Part shown: piece after piece, positions 1 through 5,427 of the stretch | How positions within the stretch are numbered: position 1 is the stretch's first letter | Layout of the letters: the number at the start of each line of letters is the position of its first letter | NCBI GenBank assembly: GCA_027492445.1 | Contig: JAPUES010000204.1 | Coordinates: 1-5,984 of the forward strand | Origin: Sporomusaceae bacterium | Lineage (GTDB): Bacteria; Bacillota; Negativicutes; DSM-13327 | DNA: 5,984 nucleotides | Direction of reading: 5' to 3' | Notes under the pieces: generated by a model | Database searches by the model: none | The model's input: only the letters and a program-made list of their open reading frames with translations | What the model was told of the DNA's origin: nothing | Program-made: the position numbers and the translations under genes

Positions 1-806
1 AAAAAATTGCTGCAACTCTCGCTAGTACAGGTACACCTGCCTTTTTTCTTCATCCAGCAGAAGGTATTCATGGTGATTTAGGAATGGTAACGGGGGAAGA
101 TGTGGTATTGGCCTTATCCAATAGTGGGGAGACAGGGGAAATTGTTCGTATTCTTCCAGCTATTAAACGGATTGGTGCCTCTATTATTGCCATGTGTGGG
201 TGCAAGGAATCAACCATGGTGAAGAACTCTGATGCTTTTTTAGATGTAGCGATAGAACGGGAGGCTTGTCCCTTGGGGCTGGCTCCTACTGCTAGTACCA
301 CCGTTGCTATGGCTATGGGAGATGCTTTGGCAGTTGCCTTATTGTCGGAACGAAAGTTTACCCCGGAAGACTTTGCTCTCTTTCATCCTGGTGGATCCTT
401 GGGGCGCAAACTTTTGCTAACGGTAGAAAATATGATGCATGCCGGCAAGGAAAATCCTGTGGTTACCATTGAGAAAACGGTAAAGGAAGCCTTATTTGTT
501 ATCACTGCCAAAGGTCTTGGTGTGACCAATGTGGTAGATGAGGAAGGCTATTTGCTAGGGATTATTACCGATGGTGATATTCGTCGTGGACTAGAAAAAG
601 GACATGATTTCTTAGATAAGTCCGTAGAAAGCTTAATGACCAAAACACCTCGGACCATTACTCCAGAAAAATTAGCGGCTCAGGCCCTAAATATAATGGA
701 AAAAAATCATCCGCGTCCCATTACCGTACTGCCTGTAGTCGACCAAGAAAATCGATCAATTGGTATTATCCACCTTACTGACTTATTACGCCAAGGGGTG
801 GTATAA
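1..806 (+). CDS. kdsD: Arabinose-5-phosphate isomerase KdsD (5' partial)
   Basis: This enzyme interconverts D-ribulose 5-phosphate and D-arabinose 5-phosphate in the cytoplasm, the first step towards Kdo, the inner-core sugar of LPS. The reading frame is open from the window edge (first full codon at 3), so the ATG at 84 is internal and not the start. About 267 residues are present. By alignment from memory with the 328-residue E. coli KdsD, roughly 60-65 N-terminal residues are missing, including the lysine of the first active-site loop. Seen in the fragment: the SIS-domain signature STGTPAFF and HPAEGIHGDLGMVT, then SNSGETGE, EACPLGLAPT and FHPGGSLGRKLL. The glutamates encoded at 138-140 and 261-263 and the histidine at 384-386 have the spacing of the E. 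coli catalytic residues E111, E152 and H193. Two CBS domains follow: about positions 430-600 (GIITDGDIRRGL) and 630-800 (GIIHLTDLLRQGVV). The stop overlaps the kdsC start by one base. GutQ-type paralogues share this architecture, but the neighbouring kdsC favours KdsD. Confidence 0.96.
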   Translation, partial: KIAATLASTGTPAFFLHPAEGIHGDLGMVTGEDVVLALSNSGETGEIVRILPAIKRIGASIIAMCGCKESTMVKNSDAFLDVAIEREACPLGLAPTASTTVAMAMGDALAVALLSERKFTPEDFALFHPGGSLGRKLLLTVENMMHAGKENPVVTIEKTVKEALFVITAKGLGVTNVVDEEGYLLGIITDGDIRRGLEKGHDFLDKSVESLMTKTPRTITPEKLAAQALNIMEKNHPRPITVLPVVDQENRSIGIIHLTDLLRQGVV

Positions 807-1351
807 TGAAGAATGAACTGCGCAGTCAGAGCATAAAATTAATAGTCCTGGATGTTGATGGCGTATTAACGAATGGGCAGATTGTTTTTGGCCGTGATGG
901 CGAGCTTATGAAAGCATTTCATGCCCAAGATGGACTGGGTATTACCTTAGCTCATAAAATGGGCATTCGAACGGCTATTATTACCGGGCGAGAAAGCCAA
1001 ATGGTGGAGCTAAGAAGCCAAGAACTTAAGATTGGGGATGTATACCAAGGGGCGATGAGTAAGACGGAAGCTTTAGGTGCACTAATGGATAAGTATCAAC
1101 TTACCTTAGAAGAAATCGCCTATATCGGCGACGACCTAAATGATCTGCCAGTCTTACTACGGGTGGGATTTGCCTGCGCCGTAGCCAATGCAGCGTTTGA
1201 AGTAAAGGAACATGCTCATTTCGTGACCCAGCAGACTGGGGGAAATGGTGCGGTACGAGAAGTAATAGAATTTATTTTAAAGGCCCAAGGAAACTGGGAA
1301 AAAATTATTGGGGAATATTTGCAAGGTGGATATATAGAGACGAAACAATGA
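806..1351 (+). CDS. kdsC: 3-deoxy-D-manno-octulosonate-8-phosphate phosphatase KdsC
   Basis: This phosphatase hydrolyses Kdo-8-phosphate to Kdo and phosphate in the cytoplasm, just before CMP activation by KdsB. It is a HAD-superfamily enzyme of the small capless type, which works as a tetramer in characterised relatives. At 181 residues it has the usual family length (E. coli 188). Motifs seen: LDVDGVLT with nucleophile D16 and acid/base D18; ITGRES with T60 and R62 near motif II; the motif III lysine K86 in GAMSKTEAL; and the metal-binding motif IV GDDLNDLP (D109, D110, D113). The C-terminal GGNGAVRE segment (about 145-152) is typical of KdsC and contributes to the neighbouring subunit's active site in known structures. 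The ATG shares its A with the kdsD stop (TAATG), and a purine-rich AAGGGG at 793-798 can serve as ribosome-binding site. This arrangement implies translational coupling. No key residue is missing. Confidence 0.97.
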   Translation: MKNELRSQSIKLIVLDVDGVLTNGQIVFGRDGELMKAFHAQDGLGITLAHKMGIRTAIITGRESQMVELRSQELKIGDVYQGAMSKTEALGALMDKYQLTLEEIAYIGDDLNDLPVLLRVGFACAVANAAFEVKEHAHFVTQQTGGNGAVREVIEFILKAQGNWEKIIGEYLQGGYIETKQ

Positions 1352-1352
1352 G

Positions 1353-1358
1353 AGGAGG
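1353..1358 (+). promoter_or_regulatory. Ribosome-binding site of the acyltransferase gene
   Basis: A perfect AGGAGG sits 6 bases before the ATG at 1365 and begins one base after the kdsC stop. It fixes the start of the acyltransferase and shows that this gene has its own strong initiation site. Confidence 0.85.
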
Positions 1359-1364
1359 CCACTT

Positions 1365-2264
1365 ATGTCTAACCTTTGGCAATATTATGCATTAAAAAGT
1401 ATTAGCCGCTTGGTTTGTTTATTGCCATATAGCTGGGTGTTAGTGTTAGGCAATCAAGTGGGCCGACTATATTATTATATTGCTAGTCGACAACGAAACC
1501 GAGCTTTGCAGCAAATGCAAGAGTGCTTAGGGGTTTCTGTAGAGGTGGCCCAAGAAAAAATTACCAGCCTGTTTCGCAAGTTAGGTCAGACTTTTTTTGA
1601 AGTTCTTTATATTCCAGCTGTGACGCCAGAAAAGATGCAAGAATATGTTACCTTTGAGAATCGTCATTATCTTGATGATGCTTTAAAAGAGGGAAAGGGC
1701 GTAATATTACTCGCAGCTCATATTGGCAACTGGGAATGGCTAGGGGCATCCTTAGCCATGGCGGGTTTTCCGGTGGCCAGCGTCGTGAAGAGTCAGCCTA
1801 ATGACCAGCATACTAGAATTATTAATGAGTATCGTCAAATGGCTGGCATTGAATTATTTACTCGTGGTACGACGGAATTGATTAGTGCTGCCCGGGCTCT
1901 GAAACAAGGGCGCATCATTGGACTACTTGCTGACCAAGATGCGGGTCCTAATGGTTTATTCATTGAATTTCTTGGAAAAATGTCGGCAACACCTCTTGGA
2001 CCAACCGTATTTGCTAAAAAATTTAAAGTGCCAGTAATTCCTATTTTTATTGTGCGTAATTCTGACAAGGGGCATCGAGTGATGATGCATGAGCCTTTGT
2101 ATTTTGACGACACAGGCAAAGAGGATGAGGATACCTATAACTTTACCGTAAAATTAACAGCCATTATTGAGTCTACCATTCGCCAGTATCCTGATGAATG
2201 GCTATGGTTTCAAAAACGATGGAATACCAGTATGCCAGAGGAAAGGGGCGGTGAACAGGTATGA
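1365..2264 (+). CDS. lpxL: LpxL/LpxM-family lipid A acyltransferase
   Basis: This is a member of the lysophospholipid/lipid A acyltransferase family (Pfam Lip_A_acyltrans), which adds secondary acyl chains from acyl-ACP to Kdo-lipid A at the cytoplasmic face of the inner membrane. It has 299 residues (E. coli LpxL 306). The N-terminus (about 13-40) is hydrophobic and could be a membrane anchor. The HX4E catalytic motif is AAHIGNWEW, with H119 and E124. The family block LLADQDAG (188-194) is followed by a glycine-rich FLGKMSATPLGP (202-213), and the C-terminus has the usual PDEWLWFQKRW (276-286). The gene follows kdsC after 13 bases and its TGA overlaps the lptC ATG (ATGA). Its place beside the Kdo genes fits the Kdo-dependence of LpxL-type enzymes. 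I cannot tell which acyl position or chain length it uses, so the symbol is by family and not by proven specificity. Confidence 0.9.
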   Translation: MSNLWQYYALKSISRLVCLLPYSWVLVLGNQVGRLYYYIASRQRNRALQQMQECLGVSVEVAQEKITSLFRKLGQTFFEVLYIPAVTPEKMQEYVTFENRHYLDDALKEGKGVILLAAHIGNWEWLGASLAMAGFPVASVVKSQPNDQHTRIINEYRQMAGIELFTRGTTELISAARALKQGRIIGLLADQDAGPNGLFIEFLGKMSATPLGPTVFAKKFKVPVIPIFIVRNSDKGHRVMMHEPLYFDDTGKEDEDTYNFTVKLTAIIESTIRQYPDEWLWFQKRWNTSMPEERGGEQV

Positions 2265-2815
2265 AAAAAACTACATATGCCGCAATAGCCTGTGTTATGA
2301 TAGTATTGGTAGGTTGTGCATATTATTTTTTGCGTGAGGAACCTTTATTGCCCCGCGTAGCAGTGCAAGCAGAGGTGGACCAAGGAACCTTGTCTTATAA
2401 AGGCAATTCCATTATAGAAGAAAAGAATGGAAAACGTCTCTGGGAAGTAGAGGCCGAGACCATTGATATTGATATGGCGACGAAAAACATTAGCATGAAA
2501 AATATGAAAGGCATATTTTATCAAGAAGCTGGTGGGCAAATTCAGATTCTAGCCCCGGTGGCGAGTATAGACAGTAAAACCAAAGAAATCCGAATGACGG
2601 GTAACATTCAGGCAACGTCTAAGGATGGAGCTAAATTTTCCGCTCAAGAAATTCGCTGGTTAGGCCAAGAAGAAAAATTTTATGGTGTAGGAAATGTGTC
2701 TCTCACTAAGGGGGATGCCATTCTGACGGGCGATAATATTGAAAGTGATGTAAATATGGGAACCGTAAAAGTATCAGGCCATGCTAAGATTGTAAAAGGA
2801 GGAATAGTAGAATGA
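2261..2815 (+). CDS. lptC: LPS export protein LptC
   Basis: LptC is the inner-membrane-anchored periplasmic component of the Lpt exporter. It receives LPS from the LptB2FG transporter and passes it to LptA. The protein has 184 residues (E. coli 191). One N-terminal hydrophobic segment (about 6-24) is preceded by two lysines. The rest is a beta-strand-rich, OstA-like domain with recurring turns at G84, G114, G144 and G173, the same 29-30 residue period seen in the next gene. This is the beta-jellyroll pattern shared by LptC and LptA. The segment LVGC (16-19) resembles a lipobox, so the anchor could be a lipid on C19 instead of a helix. However, the hydrophobic run continues after the cysteine, and I consider a membrane helix at least as likely. 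The start is set by the ATGA overlap with the acyltransferase. The ribosome-binding site is weak (GAAAGGGG at 2241-2248, 12 bases upstream), so initiation probably relies on coupling. Assignment rests on fold pattern and position between kdsC and lptA. Confidence 0.9.
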   Translation: MKKTTYAAIACVMIVLVGCAYYFLREEPLLPRVAVQAEVDQGTLSYKGNSIIEEKNGKRLWEVEAETIDIDMATKNISMKNMKGIFYQEAGGQIQILAPVASIDSKTKEIRMTGNIQATSKDGAKFSAQEIRWLGQEEKFYGVGNVSLTKGDAILTGDNIESDVNMGTVKVSGHAKIVKGGIVE

Positions 2816-3528
2816 AACAGACACTCGTTAGAACCGTCCTTGTCCTAGTGCTTTCCTGCAGTATGGTGGCGCAGCTACAGGCAGCTCAGAATAAGCCTGT
2901 AGAATTAGCAGCAGAGACCATTGAATATGATACCAACAGTGGCATCATGACGGCCCAAGGGAATGTGCGTATAGTCCAGGAAAATGCGGTCATGACTGGT
3001 GGCAGTGCTCAATATAATAGTAAAACTCAGGAAACACATATTACAGGTGGGGTACTAGTGGTAAAGGGCAGTGACACCTTATCCGCAGCCGAAGTACATT
3101 CCTATAACAATACCCATTTAGTAGCAACAGGAAATCCAATCTTAAGTACGGGGGATAGTACTTTAACCGGTCCTCAGATTGATTATTATTCTGATAAGCA
3201 GTATGCTCTTGTGGAAGGTTGGGCCAATTTAAAAACGGCGGATAGTGTTTTGACGGCCAATAAACTAGAAACTTTTTTTGCTGAAGATCGGGCTGTAGCC
3301 CATGGGAATGTCCATATAACTAGTGAAACGCGTAAGCTAGAGGCGACAGCGGATCATGCGGTCTATTATGGCAGTAAAGAACAGCAGGGAAAAACCGTTC
3401 TTACAGGGAATGCTCGGGCCGTGCAAGATGGCAATGTGCTAACGGGCAGCACCATGACGCTTTTTCTCGATAAAAAAGCCATTGATGTGAATGGACGCAG
3501 TAAGCTTGTCATCACCCCAGAGTCCTAA
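2812..3528 (+). CDS. lptA: LPS transport periplasmic protein LptA (OstA-like)
   Basis: LptA is the periplasmic bridge protein that carries LPS from LptC towards the outer-membrane LptD/E translocon. A signal peptide is clear: K2 and R7, a hydrophobic core at about 8-19, and a cleavage site near QLQA/A (after residue 24 or 25). The mature part starts with the typical LAAETIEYD. It then runs as a regular beta-strand repeat whose turns fall at G50 (GNV), G80, G107 (GNP), G136 (GWA), G165 (GNV), G199 (GNA) and G228, mostly 27-30 residues apart. The full length of 238 residues is about 50 more than E. coli LptA (185), which would fit roughly two extra rungs of the jellyroll. The ATG overlaps the lptC stop (ATGA), and a perfect AGGAGG at 2797-2802 lies 9 bases upstream. 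An alternative reading is an LptD N-terminal domain alone, but no beta-barrel domain follows and the gene lies between lptC and lptB. Confidence 0.93.
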   Translation: MKQTLVRTVLVLVLSCSMVAQLQAAQNKPVELAAETIEYDTNSGIMTAQGNVRIVQENAVMTGGSAQYNSKTQETHITGGVLVVKGSDTLSAAEVHSYNNTHLVATGNPILSTGDSTLTGPQIDYYSDKQYALVEGWANLKTADSVLTANKLETFFAEDRAVAHGNVHITSETRKLEATADHAVYYGSKEQQGKTVLTGNARAVQDGNVLTGSTMTLFLDKKAIDVNGRSKLVITPES

Positions 3529-3564
3529 TTACTGGCAGGATGTGAAAACACAAGGAGTTTTACA

Positions 3565-4284
3565 ATGTATATTGAAACAGCAAAGCTCATAAAAACATAT
3601 AAAGGCCGTAATGTAGTGGATGGCGTTAGTTTACGCGTGGATAAAGGGGAAGTCGTAGGTCTGCTTGGGCCTAATGGTGCTGGCAAGACCACGACCTTTT
3701 ATATGATTGTGGGCCTCGAACGTCCTAATTCAGGTAGGATTGTCATTAATGATCAAGAGGTAACCAATATGCCGATGTACCAAAGGGCTGGTTTTGGTGT
3801 AGGCTATCTGCCCCAAGAAGCCTCCGTATTTCGCAAATTAAGTGTGGAAGATAACTTGCTAGCAATATTAGAAACAACGGCCTTAAATCCTGTAGAACGC
3901 CGAGAGAAGGCCGAAAAATTACTAGCAGAATTTAATATTACCCATGTCCGTAAACGAAAAGGTTCCCAGCTATCCGGGGGAGAACGGCGGCGTGTAGAAA
4001 TTGCTCGTTCTCTAGCCACAGACCCCGCCTTTATATTACTCGATGAGCCTTTTGCGGGGGTTGATCCCATTGCTGTAGCGGATATTCAAGAAATTATTGG
4101 CTATCTAAAACAAAGGGGCATTGGGGTGCTGATTACGGATCATAATGTACGGGAAACCTTAAGCATTGTAGATCGGGCTTATATTTTGAATGAAGGTAAA
4201 ATCCTCATCGAGGGAGATGCAGATACCATTGCTAGTAGCGACATTGCAAAAAAATTCTACTTAGGGGAGAATTTTAGTTTGTAA
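3565..4284 (+). CDS. lptB: LPS export ABC transporter ATPase LptB
   Basis: LptB is the cytoplasmic ATPase that powers extraction of LPS from the inner membrane. It works as a dimer bound to LptF/LptG-type permeases. At 239 residues it is nearly identical in length to E. coli LptB (241). All ABC motifs are intact: Walker A GPNGAGKTT (35-43), Q-loop Q84 in YLPQEAS, signature LSGGERRR (136-143), Walker B FILLDEP with catalytic E161, D-loop GVDP, and H-loop H193 in ITDHNVRETL. The stretch YLPQEASVFRKLSV (81-94) is highly characteristic of LptB. F89 and R90 match the E. coli F90/R91 groove residues that contact the permease coupling helices. The start follows AAGGAG (3552-3557) by 7 bases. The gene lies 36 bases after lptA and 16 bases before the permease gene. 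General branched-chain amino-acid ATPases are related but lack this Q-loop context. Confidence 0.98.
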   Translation: MYIETAKLIKTYKGRNVVDGVSLRVDKGEVVGLLGPNGAGKTTTFYMIVGLERPNSGRIVINDQEVTNMPMYQRAGFGVGYLPQEASVFRKLSVEDNLLAILETTALNPVERREKAEKLLAEFNITHVRKRKGSQLSGGERRRVEIARSLATDPAFILLDEPFAGVDPIAVADIQEIIGYLKQRGIGVLITDHNVRETLSIVDRAYILNEGKILIEGDADTIASSDIAKKFYLGENFSL

Positions 4285-4300
4285 AAAATAGGAGAAGATC

Positions 4301-5389
4301 ATGCGCATACTTGACAAATATATTATTAAAGAACTATTAGGTCCCTTTATCTTTGGCATTGCTTCTTTTTCTAGCGTATTTATTGGCACTGGGACAATGC
4401 TACGGATTGCTCAATACGTAACCCAATATGGCGCTGCGATGACCTCTGTCGTCAAGCTATTTATCTATAGCTTGCCGAGTATTATGGTATTGACCTTTCC
4501 TATGTCCATGCTACTTGCTTCTTTGCTATCCTTTGGCCGTTTGTCAGGTTCTAGCGAAATCACAGCCATGCGGTCAGGGGGTATTAGCTTTTATCGTTTA
4601 GCCGCACCTGTTTTTATTATAGCCTTCTTTGTCAGTATCTTTGCGGTCATGTTTGCAGAGTTCGTGGTGCCCCAGGCTAACGCTGCCTATAGCAATGTGG
4701 TACGTAATGAGATTGTAAGAAATACAGCGCCAAAATCCCAAGAACACATTGTTATTAAGGATGTAAAGGGTGGCGCCCTAGAGCGATTGACCTATGCCCG
4801 TAAATTTGAAGAAAGTACGAGTACCATGTATGCCATAGCTTCCCAAGAATTTGATAATGGTCGTTTAGTACGTATTGAGAATGCGGAAAAGGCCGTATGG
4901 CAAGATAACCGTTGGATTATGTATAAGGGTACTATTCTTGATTTGACGACGGAAGGTAAGATTGACCGTACCATGAACTTTGAACAGCAAGAAATGCCGA
5001 TGGATAAGTCGCCTAGCTCTATTTCTACGGAACAAAAAAAACCGGATGAAATGACAATCAAGGAATTAAAACAACATATTAAAATTTTGCAAAGTGAATA
5101 TGTAAATGCTGCTCTTTATGAAATGCAACTGCACCAAAGGATAACAACTCCTATGGCGAGTTTTATCTTTGCATTGATTGGCACTCCTCTTGGATTACAA
5201 CCGAATCGTTCCAGTTCTTCCATCGGGCTTGGCATTAGTATTATTATTATCTTTATTTACTATATTATTATGACCATTACTACAGCCCTTGGGGAAGGTG
5301 GCGCTCTGCCAGCTTTTATCGCGGCTTGGCTACCCAATATTGCAGGTATTATTGCTGGCTACCTATTAATTAGGCGCGCCTCGCGGTAA
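4301..5389 (+). CDS. lptF: LptF/LptG-family LPS export permease
   Basis: This is the inner-membrane permease of the LPS exporter (YjgP/YjgQ family), which forms the cavity that takes up LPS and passes it to LptC. Its 362 residues match E. coli LptF (366) and LptG (360). The topology is typical. Three helices lie in the N-terminal third (about 12-33, 50-77, 99-123). A large periplasmic beta-rich domain spans about 125-270. Three C-terminal helices follow (about 284-299, 308-330, 336-357). The motif SEITAMRSGGIS (85-96) is the coupling helix. E86 corresponds to the glutamate that in E. coli LptF/LptG contacts LptB. The segment YEMQLHQRITTPMASF followed by ALIGTPLGLQP is also a family hallmark. 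AGGAGA at 4290-4295 precedes the start by 5 bases. I cannot decide between LptF and LptG. Only one such gene is present, and the next gene is unrelated, unlike the tandem lptF-lptG of E. coli, so a homodimer is possible. Confidence 0.94.
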   Translation: MRILDKYIIKELLGPFIFGIASFSSVFIGTGTMLRIAQYVTQYGAAMTSVVKLFIYSLPSIMVLTFPMSMLLASLLSFGRLSGSSEITAMRSGGISFYRLAAPVFIIAFFVSIFAVMFAEFVVPQANAAYSNVVRNEIVRNTAPKSQEHIVIKDVKGGALERLTYARKFEESTSTMYAIASQEFDNGRLVRIENAEKAVWQDNRWIMYKGTILDLTTEGKIDRTMNFEQQEMPMDKSPSSISTEQKKPDEMTIKELKQHIKILQSEYVNAALYEMQLHQRITTPMASFIFALIGTPLGLQPNRSSSSIGLGISIIIIFIYYIIMTITTALGEGGALPAFIAAWLPNIAGIIAGYLLIRRASR

Positions 5390-5407
5390 CTCATTCTAGC
5401 ATTACGC

Positions 5408-5417
5408 AAAGGAGGTG
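5408..5417 (+). promoter_or_regulatory. Strong ribosome-binding site of the DUF3084 gene
   Basis: AAAGGAGGTG is a near-full complement of the 3' end of Firmicutes 16S rRNA and lies 10 bases before the ATG at 5428. It decides the start of the last gene. It also shows that this gene is translated from its own strong site and not by coupling to the permease, whose stop is 38 bases upstream of that ATG. Confidence 0.85.
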
Positions 5418-5427
5418 TCAGTTCATT

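Noticed and set aside
84..86. ATG that could be taken as the start of the isomerase gene
   Set aside because: The same frame is open to the window edge and the upstream residues (STGTPAFF, HPAEGIHGDLG) are conserved KdsD sequence, so this is an internal methionine.
68..301. Minus-strand open frame opposite the isomerase gene
   Set aside because: No ribosome-binding site and no recognisable family. It is a shadow of the well-conserved KdsD frame.
1835..2539. Two minus-strand open frames opposite the acyltransferase and lptC
   Set aside because: They lie wholly within strongly supported genes and show no family motifs or start signals.
3529..3564. Possible terminator or promoter between lptA and lptB
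   Set aside because: Only 36 bases, with a ribosome-binding site but no GC-rich hairpin followed by a T-run and no paired -35/-10 boxes.
3804..4070. Minus-strand open frame opposite lptB
   Set aside because: It is antisense to the conserved LptB motifs, which constrain the codons. Its composition is that of a shadow frame.
4311..4340. TTGACA at the start of the permease gene as a promoter -35 box
   Set aside because: At 16-18 bases spacing the candidate -10 hexamers (such as CTATTA) are poor, and the site lies after the start codon of an operon gene.
4792..5061. Minus-strand open frame opposite the permease
   Set aside because: No coding evidence, and it lies within the periplasmic domain of the permease on the other strand.
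5390..5427. Possible transcription break between the permease and the DUF3084 gene
   Set aside because: No stem-loop with a T-run is visible. The short gap is largely taken up by the ribosome-binding site.
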